A stretch of 64,000 bases of DNA, taken from the NCBI GenBank assembly GCA_963995525.1, contig OZ023209.1, forward strand, positions 36,688,116 through 36,752,115, given 5' to 3'. The stretch comes from Escarpia spicata (lineage: Eukaryota; Annelida; Polychaeta; Sabellida; Siboglinidae). Of the stretch, positions 1-12,353 are shown one piece after another. A model generated the notes under the pieces. The model made no database searches and had not been told where the DNA came from. It saw only the letters and a program-made list of their open reading frames with translations. How positions within the stretch are numbered: the first letter of the stretch is position 1; every line of letters begins with the position of its first letter. The translations under genes were made by a program, and so were the position numbers.

Positions 1-2
1 CG

Positions 3-377
3 TCATTGCTTAATTCTGTTGTGGACTTCTTTGTTGGTGATATGGTACGTGTATGAGATGTGAAGGATCTTGCGGTAGCATCTCATCTCCATGGCCTGGA
101 TTCTTGTTTGCAGGTCTGCTGTAATGGTCCATGTCTCGCAAGCGTAAAGGAATACTGACATCACAAGGGAGCGCATCAATCTGATTTTGGTGCTCAGTGA
201 GATGTTGTTGTCGTTCCAGATGGCTTTTAGTGTTTTCAGCACTTCTGTTGTCTTTGCAATCCTGGATAGCACTTTAGGTTCGGATCCCTCATCTGTGATA
301 TCTGCACTCAGGTATTTAAATGTGGATACAGTTTCAAGCTTTTGGCCATTTGCTTGGATTTCTGTCTTGATCAGTTG
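3..377 (-). mobile_element. RTE-like non-LTR retrotransposon fragment, C-terminal part of reverse transcriptase ORF
   Basis: Read on the minus strand, this stretch stays open and encodes the region after the reverse transcriptase palm. It starts near LIKTEIQANG and passes FKYLSADITDEGSEP, then SLVMSVFLYACETWT and IQAMEMRCYRKILHISY. This series is typical of the C-terminal half of endonuclease/reverse transcriptase polyproteins of RTE-like elements in many animals. The element is cut off at the left window edge and its 5' part is missing beyond about 378, so it is a 5'-truncated copy. The clade name is from memory of the motif series and could be a neighbouring clade. Confidence 0.8.
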
Positions 378-519
378 ATGTCATTACTACACCAGCATAT
401 GCTAATGCTAGGACGATTATTTGTAGTGCACGGCGTATTGCTGAGCTACCCGAAAGTGCAACTTCTGCAAATCATGACTCAACAGAGGACTTGGACTGAA
501 TGCATTCAGTGAACAATTA

Positions 520-2215
520 TTAAAGCTTCTTAGCTATAACTGTTGTGGACTAAAATTTGGTCCAAATAGATTTTACGAAAGATTACAAGTAGAGCAATTA
601 ACAAGTGATTATGATATTGTGTGTCTTCAGGAAACTTGGCCGGCTAAACAGCAAGAGAAAGAGCTGAAAGCTATGAGAAAGAATGTCAATGCTGTATCCA
701 ACTCTCCTAATGATGATTCACTGGGTATAGTGGCTGGCCATAAAAATGAAGGAGTAGCTACCCTTTGGAGTAACAAATGTGATAAATATATCACCCCACA
801 TAACTATGATTATGACTGGGTTGTTAATATTGAAATAGTGTCTGACACTAAGAAAATTTATATATTTAATGTTTATCTACCTTATAAAAAAAATGATAAT
901 GAGGAAGAATATCTAGATCGTTTGACAAAACTTCACAATCTTCTAGCAGAATGTGATAGCACCTGTGTGACTGTAGTTGGAGATTATAATGCTAATGTGC
1001 TAAAAAAATGCTAATTTTGTTGTATTGTTGAAAGAATTTTGTAAACAGTTCAGATATAAATGGACTAGTTGCCTTAAGTTGCTAGAAGGAACATATTATA
1101 TATATATATATATGCAAGTGATGCCTGGGGTAGTCACTCCTGGTAGACCACTTAATCTCGACTGAAGATGGCAACAATGTTATAACTAACTACTATGTTT
1201 CTACTAATGGTGTACTATACGTCAAGGAGGAATTTTCTCCCTGTATCTTTTTTGAGTTTACATGGATGATTCCAGTAAAAAACTTAACAATGTAAATGCT
1301 GGATGCATAATAGGTGTAGCATTAATTAATCATTCGATGTATGCTGATGATTTAGTGCTCTTGTCTTCCTCATATATGGCCTTATCTATGCTGCTGTCGG
1401 TGTGTTAAGATTATGGTTTATAACACGATATCAAATACAAATGGCTACCTGAAACCCACCTTCCTTCTGGTCCCTTGTGGTTCTCCCAGGGGAGATGCCA
1501 TCTAATCCCTTCTCCAGACAGGCTGTCTACAGGACTGACAGGGAGTATTCCCAATGGGAAAGAGGACAATGGGAAGAGATTGTTATCACCAAAAGCAGTG
1601 TTATGATATTTTGCTGTAAAAAGGTTCAAGGATATATACATCCCAAACGTTTTGCTAAATGATGAAATATTGCCCACAGTTAATAAATGTAAATATCTTG
1701 GATATGTTATCACTGAAGATCTCAGTGGTGATGATGATATGGCTAGGCAGTATAAGAGAATTTATGCTCAGGGTAATGCCTTGATTCGAAAATTCTACGT
1801 GTACTGAAGATGTGAAATGTACTTTATTCAATCATACTGTACTTCATTATATACATGTCAATTATGGTGTAATTATAAATCTGAATCACAAAATTATGTG
1901 TAGCATACAATAATGTGTCCAGATTATTGTGCAATGAACCAAGGAATTGTAGTGTTAGTTATGTTTGTGTCACAGGGTTTACCCTCCTGCAAAATGCTGA
2001 TCACGAAAAAATGTGTCTAGTTTTATGACATGTGTAGCTAAATCGGGCAATGCAATATTTCAAAGTATTATGAATAGTGATGCATTACACACATCACCAC
2101 TGTGTCATCACTGGAGAAATATGCTACATATACTTACAGTTTAAAGTCATTATTTATAGTCTATTCCTTTATATGGATGTAATATTCCCGAATAAAGTTA
2201 TTGAATTGAATATCG
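520..2215 (+). mobile_element. Decayed LINE copy (endonuclease plus RT remnants, large internal deletions)
   Basis: An apurinic-type endonuclease domain is readable at about 525-1013 (SYNCCG, DIVCLQETWP, FNVYLPY, VTVVGDYNAN). Most of the reverse transcriptase is missing. A remnant YADD box (SMYADDLVLLSSS) is at about 1335-1390, and the region after the palm (CKYLGYVITEDLSGDDD) at about 1685-1800. The copy ends near an AATAAAG motif at about 2190-2215. It is related to the longer LINE at 8.5-11.6 kb: same endonuclease and KYLG blocks. Stops and frameshifts are numerous, so it is non-functional. The clade is probably in the CR1/Nimb-like part of the Jockey superfamily. Confidence 0.75.
1440..1590. 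other. Foreign insert inside the decayed LINE
   Basis: This stretch interrupts the LINE protein homology between the YADD region and the CCKKVQGYI block. It is richer in G+C than its surroundings and open in one plus frame (about 1477-1662). I do not recognise the reading frame on either strand. It could be a small insertion or a piece of a processed transcript. Confidence 0.3.
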
Positions 2216-2847
2216 TGTGCAAGTTCCAATTCTGGATTGGTACTTCACAAGGAGTCACTATTGGTTTTCAACCATATCATACCAATTCTGGTAATAAATA
2301 GAAATATATGTTTAATGTGAAAGTTTATTATTAGCCTTATTTGATGGGACAGTTGTGTGTGGTCGTAATATTTGGATTCTGTGTTGCAACTAGTCGTAGA
2401 GATAGACGTTGACAAAAGTGAGGAGATGTCCGCATATGGCTTCTAGAACTGCATACTCTTGTATAATAGAGACATAACACACGGGAACGAATCGAATGCT
2501 CGTGAGCTCAGCACCCCCCCCCCGCCCCCCATCCCTATGCCAAGTAAAGACGGCCAGGCACGGATTCTTAGGCAGGATTACAGAATACAGGAAAGATGCT
2601 GGCCGAGAACAGTTGACTTAAAACCCATCCCGCCAGCATAGAGCCGTCTTCAGCCTGGACGACCATACAGTAAAACAACACAAATTATTGTCAGTAATGT
2701 CAATGCAGTAATTATCAACCGAAACGCGGTTCTCTGGTAAATTAAAGGTCATTGGTCGTTGACTGGAGGTTACAAGTACAACTGCCACTGCCACTGGGTG
2801 ACTGGGAGATCGAGGGGTTGCATCTTCGTCGCGGTGCTCATACTCAC
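2216..2847. other. Intergenic stretch with a short C-run
   Basis: No convincing gene is seen. A run of C residues, broken by one G, is at about 2513-2529. The right end, if the exon call at 2848-3012 is correct, would be intron of that gene. Confidence 0.4.
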
Positions 2848-3012
2848 ATGCCATAAATCCAACTTGCGTGAACTTAACAATATCCTACAGGAACTTGACT
2901 GGAAACGCTTTTGCAATAAATGATGTCCACAAAAGCTACATCTTTTCAAAACGCTCAAATAATTCAAACAGGTGCCAGCACCTACACGTGCCAGTAGCGT
3001 ACCGCTGGCCAT
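2848..3012 (-). CDS. Possible first coding exon with mitochondrial-type presequence
   Basis: On the minus strand an ATG at 3012 opens a 55-codon stretch ending at a good donor (AT then GTGAGT, exon border at 2848), phase 0. The peptide starts MASGTLLARVGAGTC and contains LLQKRFQSSSCRILLSSRK. It has many Arg, Ser and Leu residues and no acidic residue in the first 51 positions, as expected for a mitochondrial targeting sequence. The next exons would lie to the left; none is recognisable before the window edge. An open frame continues upstream of the ATG, so another start is possible. It could also be a chance open frame. I do not recognise the protein. Confidence 0.35.
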
Positions 3013-4330
3013 TTCTGCCGGTACAAGTGGAGCTAGCCCCAAACTAGTGAACATAATTTTGTTTACGTATTATACCGTAAATGCTTTAGTAAAATACACC
3101 GCTGCCTGCACATCACCCGCCATGTTCACAAACCCCTCAGAAATGGCTCTTACAACAGTTACTATAGTTCCTATAATTATATACAGGCTGATATATGGTC
3201 TTTATTTTAGCCATTTAATATCTTCCATAAATACGTTCCCTGTGAACTTCTTGAATTAAAGGATTAGAAAGTTATCGGATTATTTGAGCAGTGTGAATGA
3301 TTAAGAATTTAATAAATTTTACAGATATCTGCACCATGGCGGGTTTCTTATTATAGGTAGATAGAATATAATGTTGGACTCTCGATAAGCCAAAGGCTAA
3401 TTGCTTGTCCTTATATCATATTTGGATGGCAATCTTGTTAAGTCTTGAAAAGAAACAGTCTTTCGTTGGAAAGTTACCAGGTCAGAATCAGCGTGCATTT
3501 TTTCCTCAGGCAATTAAGCTCGTCTTTCGTCCTTGACAACTCCTTCATCCACTGGAAAGGTGCCACTATCCATGCATTCTTCTCACAGTATTCCAGACTT
3601 GGGAAATATCCAAGGATGGATTTTTTTATTAAAAGTATGTACCATCATGATATCAGCTGGACACTGCTCTTCGTTCTTTTCAAGTGGCGCTGGCAATTTG
3701 GAGTACATGGATATCTCAATAAGATAAACTTCATGTTGGTAAAAGTGGATTTGCGACGAGAACAATCTTGCAAAGAGCTGTGAAAATATGGAACAGACGT
3801 ACTCCATTCCTGTGAGATGTTCAGCTCATTGATCTCTCCAAAATTTGAGCAATATAGCCCAGCTTTATAATAATTTGCATGCCAGCACTCTGAGTTAAAA
3901 ACTCGGAGAGGACAGGCATGCTAAATTTGGTTTAAAAACCTGGCTCTCAACATTGGGGACTGTGTATCACTCGTGTCTCGGAGACCACGTTGATGTTGGT
4001 CCAGTCTCAATTTGATCAAAAGAAGAACTGCACCCTGGGAGTGATTACCCTCAGCCAGCATAGAATGTTCGGAGCTCGTCTCAGGTGTCCAGTTTTCACA
4101 GTTGTGTCCTAAAGCGATCTGATTCATGTGTCTCTGTTATTCCTCGACAAGAACAAGCCTTGATGCTTCAACAAGACATGGCTTGATGAGATCCTCTCTC
4201 CGATTCTGATATGCCTTTCCATAACATATATTTTCAACGTAGTGTAAGTGCGTAATTGTGGCGAATTAATTGCTGAAAAATCCAAAGACATATTAATATA
4301 ATAATTCTTAATATGCCTTTAATAAAACGT
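3013..4330. other. Intergenic stretch, possible hAT remnant at 3.45-3.8 kb
   Basis: No host gene is recognised. On the minus strand around 3480-3600 a short reading (EKNAWIVAPFQWMKELS, then KDELNCLRKK) loosely resembles the C-terminal end of domesticated hAT/ZBED-type proteins, but the frame is broken and the match weak. The rest holds only scattered short open frames. Confidence 0.3.
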
Positions 4331-4344
4331 TTTTAACGTAAAAG

Positions 4345-4560
4345 GTAAAGGTAAAATAAAGTTTTTATAAAGCGCAGTATCCAGTCCACAGTATTGCTCA
4401 AAGCGCTTTAATTACACTTTACTCCCTGGCAGACCTGTTCAATCAAACACCATCTCAACATCACGTGAAAGCATCCAGCAACGCTGCAATTAATGCACGA
4501 AGAATAATAATTGCATGTATTTTAAACTGTTCAAGCCATTGTGATACACTGAGTGTTTGT
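4345..4560. repeat. SINE-like dispersed repeat, copy 1
   Basis: A segment with the words CAAAGCGCTTTA, ACACTTTACT, CTGGCAG, GTTCAATC and CTGCAATTAA in the same order as at 48.41-48.70 kb. It shares a shorter core with the block at 16.1-16.3 kb. Several diverged copies in one window indicate a dispersed family. The shared order of words is seen directly; calling it a SINE is inference. Confidence 0.55.
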
Positions 4561-6655
4561 AACATTCGAATGTAAACTATCTTAAGTAATGAAAACTATC
4601 TTATTTTGATTGTGTTCCAACAATACGCGGTCCATAAATTCGGTAGCTAAATGTTCAGTTTGTTCCGAGTGACCACTGATATAAAAAATGTGACTAATTG
4701 GAAATAGTTCGTTTGTTTTAACTCATAACATAGGTGCATATAATACCAAAAAGTTGTTTTTTTGTTTCTTTTTAAGCTATCACATGACAGAATAAATTAG
4801 AAAATAATAATTTAAAAGGAAACAAAAGACAACGTGCTTGTGTTGTGCACGTAATATAAAGAAAACGAGATATAATAGAAACGAACCATTTGCAATTACA
4901 ATCAAAATGTTCACATCAGTGGTTTATTCAGACTGTCTAAAAATGGGAATTTCTAAAACCTCCGATTTTCTGAAGGCTGACATCTTGTCTATGACGCGGT
5001 TAAACAACTGATAAACGAACAGCATTTTGTTTTGTTTAGAGCAAATTTACCGTGACGACATGTGTTCATTCAACGACTTGGTTATAGGTGTTTAATTATA
5101 CATGAATCATATCATACGATTCAGTGGACTTTCACAATGCCTGTTTTCAATTAAAATATGCAGGACTCCTACCATTACAGGTTTTTTGTAATCATTATGG
5201 AAATTGAGCGTAGATTACACATTACGGAAACGGTCGCCGTACGTGTAACGCCTTAAGCGTCGGAACCAAGGTATTTTGGCGGGGGACTGGATATAGTATT
5301 ACACCCCCCCCCCCCCACACACACACTTTTTGGCAAGCAAATCGAGATTGCTGGTGAGCTTCAACAGTCGGATCATGTCAGTCAATCTTGGTTATCTTAA
5401 TTTAAATCCCCACAAAAGCAACAGTGAACACTACCTGTTTTACCTTTGGATATCCTTACCTTTTAGATATAAATGATTTTATTAATAATTGATTAAAATA
5501 CGCGTGCCTTGCCCTTGGCCTGGGCTTGGGCCTTGCCTTGGCCTGGGACTGGGTGCCGTTGCCTTGGGCTTGGTCTTGGCATGTGATGTGCCATTATAAT
5601 TTTACGGTTATGCTTTTATTTAGACTTATAAATAATATAAATTTCATTATGCAATAACATTAATTAATTGTTCTTAGTTACCTATTAAATCAACAATTTG
5701 TTAGACACATTTTTTTAGGTAAAATACGTAAATTATTCGACTTAATTTGTTTAAAAATTTAAAAAGTTTCATGACAAACAGTCACTGCACAACATGTTAA
5801 AAGTATGTTGTAATATAAATATTAAACGCCTTGAGGCTTGATCAGTTGTAGCATCATTTGTTTAGTTGTGTGACAACATGCAATACATTAAACACCACAG
5901 TTATACCTCTCAAGTATCACAATTATTATGAATTTATGTGTGACGTATTATAGAATTTCACACTGCTCTGTTGAGTAACAGAGGCAGGGATATGAAAATT
6001 ATTTCATGATATATTTCACATTATATGGTACATGACGACCTTTTTATTTCAGATGCTGTTCACAATTACATGCAGTGACACTGATCTTACGCTGATCTGT
6101 GTCTGACAGTTAACTCTGAAGGTACCAAGCCACAGTCGTCTGAATATGACACCCGTCACCTGCCTGCATACGTACACATTTAATCTGGCTGATTATATAT
6201 CTGATTCTACATTGAACAGTGTCCATTCAACATCACACGAACATTACTTATACACAGCATGTTGATGAAAACAACATTATTTTACAGGATACTAAAATAT
6301 GAACCTTGCTGCACAGATCTTGCAGCCTACTGGCAGTTATAAGACAATCAACTTCCAGTATCACAAAAAGACTGTATTATGAGCAGAGCAGACCTCTTCT
6401 TCATGGCTTGACTCCCGTGGGCCATGTGGAGTAATGCAGAAAGCAATCTTGCATTTGGGTTCAGTGACGGAATACTGTGAACAATTTATAACATTACTTC
6501 ATGAAGTTCATGTTAAAATGCAGAACATTACATTATGAAGCAGTGACAATTGATTACTGGTCTCTACAGAGCCTGCAGCATTCATCCAACCTGTTGTGAC
6601 ACAGTCACACATAGACACAGTGAACTAGGAGTATGAATATTGTATTTCATTGTCA
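4561..6655. other. A+T-rich intergenic region with low-complexity patches
   Basis: No gene is seen. A C-run followed by an ACACAC run is at about 5304-5328. A CCTTGGGC-type low-complexity patch is at about 5506-5580. The rest is A+T-rich without recognisable coding or repeat structure. Confidence 0.5.
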
Positions 6656-6659
6656 TGTA

Positions 6660-7405
6660 TTGATCTGTTGAGTTATTTAGCCAGTATTTACTTATTAATA
6701 AAGTTATTGTTAATGTTATATGAATGGATAATGTATATTTATTATAATGTTTAATGTGGTTGTAAACATTGCATAAATTATATAACTGTCTTCATAATTA
6801 TCGTCATTCCAGCCTTTCTTTCGAAATGTAGTGGTCAGTCGTTAGTATGCTAATATTAGCCAATATTAACTTACTAATTAAGTTACTGTTAATGTGAAAT
6901 GACTGGTTAATGTATATTTATTACCATAATTAATGTGGGTTACTGCTTGCATAAATTATACAAATATCTTCATAATCATGGAACTTATGGCCTTTTACTG
7001 AAATGTGTCGGTCTGTCAAAGTTGCGCACTAATTAGCCAGTATTTACTAATTAATTAAATTGTTAAATGGTTTGTTAATGTATATTTATTATCATTATTA
7101 ATGTGGTTATACACATTGCATAATATGTATAAATATCTTCATAGTCATGGACATTATGGCATTTTACTGATATGTTTTGGTCTGTCAAGGTTGTGCGCTA
7201 ATTACCCAATATTGACTAATTAATTAAATAATAATTATTTTTATTGTTAATGTATATTTATTATCATTATTAATGTGGTTATACACATTGCATAATATGT
7301 ATAAAATCTTCATAATCATGGACATTATGGCCTTTAATTGGAGCATTTTGGTCTGTTGAGTTTTGCATGTTACATAACTAAAATTAACTAATTAATTTGG
7401 TTATA
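6660..7405. repeat. A+T-rich tandem array, units of about 170-185 bp, about four to five copies
   Basis: Successive units repeat the same order: a TAGCCA-type start, TTACTAATTAA, GTTAATGTATATTTATTA, TTAATGTGG, TTGCATAA, ATCTTCATAATCATGG, GGTCTGTCAA. Copies begin near 6680, 6855, 7035, 7205 and 7380; the last is partial. Similarity between neighbouring units is high but imperfect. It looks like a small satellite-type array; no protein is encoded. Confidence 0.75.
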
Positions 7406-8450
7406 ATTAATACTAAAAATATTAAATATAAATTTATTACTCTTGTCAATGTGTTTGAAAACCCTGAAGACAGCATTTAAATATCTGTATAAATAAAAAA
7501 GTTATTACATTTTAAAGCAAATATTTACCTATAGAAAACACAAAAATGAGTCCATTTTGCCATTGTAAGAGATACACAAAAATGACGCTGTTTTTCCATC
7601 TTAAAATCGCAATATCTTTTGATCTATTAAAATTAACAGTTATGTGATCCTCAACCAATTACCTTTAATTTAAGCCCATTCCCAATGTTCTAGCTTGATA
7701 TCAAATTTTTGGTTGAAGTGCCTAATGACAGCTGTTTTGCTCATCTATCCTGTAAGGGGAATTGCCTTTGCTTTCTAGTTAAGTAACCGGCAATGCCCAT
7801 GTCACTGTTACTACCGTTTACTATAATGTATATAACGGGCATTGTGTTTTACCAACCGCACAGTGTGCCTTTCTTTCGCTACATAAACTTAGCAAAGAGC
7901 ACCAGACTATACCACACACAACCACGGTAACACTTATATGGCAACAGTACGACGGTGAGTAAAATACATAAATTGTGTACTATATAAATAACACATTTGT
8001 GACAATAATTATGTTCCCATATTTACGGTACCCAAGACCAAGTTGGGATTAATGAATAATATGTCGAGTCGCGCCGCAAATATGGAAGCAATCCACAGTT
8101 GATTCCATATCACCTCATAAAATTTAACATCTTTTAAGTATGATATCGTAGTACCGGTACACGTTTTTTTTGGGAAATAATTATAATTTCATTTGTTTAC
8201 ATCAACTCGGCAAAAATAAATCGTGCAGCAAGCTCTGTCCGTCTTGTAAACAAGCACATGCCCCCAAGCATATATCGTGCCACCTGTTGGACAACGCATG
8301 AGATACCCACGCCCAATCCTGGCTCATGCCAGTTTTGAGGAGAGATATCCCACCTTAATTATTTTTGTGACAAAACTACTCGGAATCTTTCTCTATTTTC
8401 TGAAAGGTTTTTTTGTAAGTTTTATTATTAACTAGCTGAGTTACCCAGCG
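7406..8450. other. Intergenic stretch without recognised features
   Basis: No convincing reading frame or repeat is seen. Near 8431-8460 the words AGCTGAGTTACCCAGCG and TTGCCCGGGG occur, which look like the edge of a dispersed repeat that the LINE at 8.5 kb may have entered. Confidence 0.4.
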
Positions 8451-8516
8451 TTGCCCGGGGAAAAGGCAGTCATATATATATACATATATGTTGCCCGGGG
8501 AAAAAGGCAGTCATAA
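8451..8516. repeat. Direct repeat at the LINE 5' end
   Basis: TTGCCCGGGG followed by AAAA(A)GGCAGTCATA occurs twice, 40 bp apart (8451 and 8491), separated by an AT-microsatellite. It may mark a 5' end duplication of the element or its junction with a host repeat. Confidence 0.5.
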
Positions 8517-11500
8517 ATCTACCACCAAAGCCAGTGCCGTTGGGGGCAGATTTGCCTCCAGTGCCGACTGATGAAGCCGTGAAACCGGCTCTCCCACACA
8601 GAAGGAAGAAGGACCTATCACCTAAGGCGCCATCTGCAGGGGCGGCAGTAACCACATCGACGAATGGTGTAACTTCTACGACCCCCAAAGATGGCCTGCT
8701 GGTGTATACATCAGGAAATTCTTCTTTCGCAAATCGTAAACAAGTTACAATGGCTATCCAACTGGCAAGTTTTAACTGTAATGGGTTCAAGAGCTTTGAA
8801 CCAAATCTTCACAAACTTCTCAGCAAGTGTGATATACTGCGTTTACAGGAGTTCATGCTATTGAAACAGGAATGCATATTATTGAATAGTTGTCATCCAG
8901 ATTTCTATGGTCATGGTGTGTCTCCTGTGGATGCCACTAGGGGTGTCATAACAGGTCGCCCTTATGGTGGAGTAGGTTTTCTATGGAAAAAATTATTAGA
9001 TTCCAGTATATCATTGATTGATTCGATTTATGACTGGCTTTGTTGTATACAAATCAGTGATGGTATGAAAAAATACTTTCTTATCAATGTATATTTACCA
9101 TTTGAAAGCTATGAAAATAGGGATAACTTTAATGACTGTTTAGCTAAACTTAATGTTTTCATTGACAGTATCAGTAGTACCTGTATTACTGTTGTGGGGG
9201 ACTTCAATGGTAATCTTGCTAAACAAACTATGTTTGGTGAAATTCTACAGAGCTACTGCCTCATAATTGTAGATGTGGAGCACCTCCCCGGAGATACATA
9301 TACATACGTAAGTCCAGCGTGGAGCACTACCTCTTGGTTAGATCATATTATATGTACTTATGATGCAAAAGACTGCATTACTGATATAAAAGTTATGTAT
9401 GCATGTATTCTGTCTGATCATCATCCAGTGTTATATACAATTAGACTCAGTAAGCTGCCTGAAAATGGGGGTATTACGATAAATGAATCAAATCAGCGTA
9501 TACAGTGGGATAATCTCTCATCCAGTGAAATAGAATACTATGCAAGATGTATGTGTGAGGGTTTGTGTAATATTGCCTTCCCTGAAGGGATTAAATGTTC
9601 TAACGCGAACTGTCATAATCATAGCCATACTGCTGACCTCGACACATTTTATGATGAGATCATTACTGCATTATCCAAATCAGGTGAAAAAATGTTAAAG
9701 CAAGTATCTGGGAAGAGGAAACCGTTTACACCTGGTTGGAACGACCATGTAAAGGATTTACACATGGCAGCTAGAGATGCATATCTTTTGTGGAAGGACA
9801 TTGGAAAACCCAGAACGGGTGCTGTTTATGACGTTATGCGGCAGGCTAGGTCAAAATTCAAACATGCACTTAGAGTTTGCAAGAACAAAAAGAATTCCAT
9901 TATTGCGGATAAAATTGCTGAGAAAATGAGTGGAAAAAACAATAGAGATTTCTGGAGGGAAATAAAAAACTCCACAAACAGTAATGTTAAATTACCAAAC
10001 ACTGTGGGTGATGTCCATGGCAGCCAAAACATACGTGGAATGTGGCAAGAACACTACAGTCAAATTTTTAATGTAGTTAGAGGAAGTTGCAGCAAGGAAT
10101 TTCTTGCTGATCTGTGTCGGGAGCATGCCGTCTTTGACCAAGGTATGAGGGTGACTGTTAATGAAATTAGTGAAATTATCAAAGATTTATCTTACAATAA
10201 GTCACCTGGTTTCGACGGCATTACTTGCGAGCACATGAAGTGGGCGGATCGACAGCTGCCAGTTTTATTGGCTATATTGATGTCGGCTATACTTACACAC
10301 GGTTATGTACCGGGAAATATGCAAAAATCTGTCATTGTTCCCATTATTAAGGATAAAAATAAACGTGTCAGCGACAGAGATACTATAGACCGATATGTCT
10401 GTCTAATGTATTCACAAAAATAGTGGAAAAAATACTGTATAATCGGATGCAAAGTCATCCATGAACTACAAGTAACCAATTTGGGTTCAAACCCAAACAT
10501 GGGACAGAAATGTGTGTATTTGTGTTGAAGGAGCTCCTTCGATATTACACTAATCATGGGTCATGCATGTATGTTGCCTTCCTTGATGCCTCCAAGGCAT
10601 TTGACAGGGTGAATCACACAACATTATTTATGAAGCTACTTAAGCTTGGAGTGTCTAAATATTTAATTAAAGTGATATGTCAGTGGTACTGTAATCAGAC
10701 TACCGGTATGTGTGTTAAATGGGGTTTGGTATTTTCCAACTTCTTCTCTGTGACTAATGGAGTTAAACAAGGGGGTGTGCTATCTCCTTTCTTATTTAAT
10801 TTGAGTTTGCTACTGATGAAACTACCCATCGGATGCTATTGTGGTGATACAACTGTTAATCATCTCATGTATGCTGATGACATTGTACTACTGGCTCCAT
10901 CGGCTAAGGGGTTGCAAAGACTGCTAGATGTATCATACAATTATGGATGTGACAACGACATTGTTTAACAGAGTAAAGTCGCAGATAATGTTTTTTGACA
11001 CAAGACAAACCGGTTTTGAAGTAGCTCTTAAGCTTGGTGATGCAGTTCTGAATACAACGAAGGCATACAAATATCTTGGCCATATAATCTGTAATGATCT
11101 GTCGGATGAAACGGATATGAAATCCAAAGAAAGGAGTTTGTACGGCTGAAGCAATATTCTACTCAGGAATTTTCACTTTTGTTCAGTGAAGGTGAAGAAC
11201 AAACTGTTCACATCCTATTGTAGTAATGTGTATTTATGTTCCTTATGGGCTAATTATAGAAAAGCTGCTATGCAGCACTTTATTGTTTCCTATAACAATG
11301 CATTTAGAATTATGCACAGCCTATCTATGAGGTGTAGTGCTAGCCTAATGTTTGTTAGTTCTGACACGGACTGTTGCAATACTAGATTTAGAAAATGCAT
11401 GTACAGTTTTATGAGCAGAATATCTGCATCGACGAACAACATTGTAGAGAGTATTATACACAGTGATGTTTATACGACCTCTGTATTGCGCAGGAAGTGG

Positions 11501-11610
11501 ATTAGTGCAATATAAACACTATAATATACTTTTTATTTTTATTTTTTTACTATGGACATAGTGCATATTACATGTATGCTTTTTTGTCTGAAATAAAGAT
11601 TGATTGACAT
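8491..11610 (+). mobile_element. Long, decayed non-LTR retrotransposon (endonuclease + RT)
   Basis: The longest reading frame in the window (8534-10423, 629 codons) carries a basic, proline-rich N-terminal stretch and then an apurinic-type endonuclease domain (ASFNCNGF, FLINVYLPF, TVVGDFNGN, WLDHIICTYD, SDHHPVLYT). It then has the linker to the reverse transcriptase, with SYNKSPGFDGITCEHMKW. The RT continues after a frameshift near 10.4 kb and a stop near 10.46 kb: FLDASKAFDRVNH, NGVKQGGVLSPFLFN, HLMYADDIVLLAPS at about 10510-10960. It shifts frame again after about 10930 (KYLGHIICNDLSDETD). The 3' end is near AATAAAGATTGATTG (about 11590-11607). A small deletion lies between SPFLFN and LPIGCYCGD. 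It is a pseudogenised element of the Jockey superfamily, CR1/Nimb-like by motif. Confidence 0.85.
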
Positions 11611-11774
11611 CCTCAAATCGTTTGCACTGAAATCTAACAAGTATTGTTGAACAGTGAAAATAGACCAAACCTCAAATGCCCAACATTTGAGTTCCAAACA
11701 CCCCAAACCAATCCCAAATGTTTCCAGCCTACTCGCATTAATAAATTGTAACTGGTCTCTGGCCTAGTTAATTG

Positions 11775-12350
11775 TTAGGACAACCTTTTGCCAGAAATCG
11801 CACGCGCTCACCCGTGTAACTGACGTAACCAGCAACAGGCAGCTGGGTTACGCGACCGGGATTTTAATAACATAAAAACTAATACATACACCCGGTGACA
11901 CATTTGTACATGGAATAATTACCAGTACAATGATATAGAAAAACTTTAAATTCCGTGGCTGGAACTCCATGGAATTGTTGCAGTGTATTGTTTGCCAGAA
12001 GTAGCCCGTGCTCACGCGGCTGACGCGGCGAAATGCTTACGTGACCAGCGACAGGTAAACCTGGTGCAAGTTAAGCGCTGAGGTTTTCAAACACCAATAA
12101 CTTATCTGTAGATGGCATAATTATCTTTACGATGATACAGAAAAAACATTAGATTCCGCGGCTAGAACTCCATATACAGCCTTTTGAAAAGTTCTCCATC
12201 CTCCCTGGATGAATTTCTAAAATGTCTAAATCTACGAACCATCTCAATGGGCCCAGTAGATCACTTGCAAAATTTCAGCCTGATACATGGCAGAACTGAC
12301 GGAGATGTGGGTGCACATACAAACAGAGAACGAACTGTTTTATAATATAG
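11775..12350. repeat. Two imperfect tandem copies of a roughly 220-bp module
   Basis: Two related stretches follow one another (about 11786-11970 and 11995-12175). They share CCAGAA(A/G), CGCTCAC or GCTCACGCGGCTGACG, GTGACCAGCGACAGG-like words, GATGATACAGAAAAA, and TAGATTCCGCGGC(T)AGAACTCCAT. The block ends at TTTTATAATATAGAT (about 12339-12353), a common type of repeat terminus. With the words near 8440 it may be the flanks of an older repeat split by the LINE; this is inference. Confidence 0.5.
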
Positions 12351-12353
12351 ATA

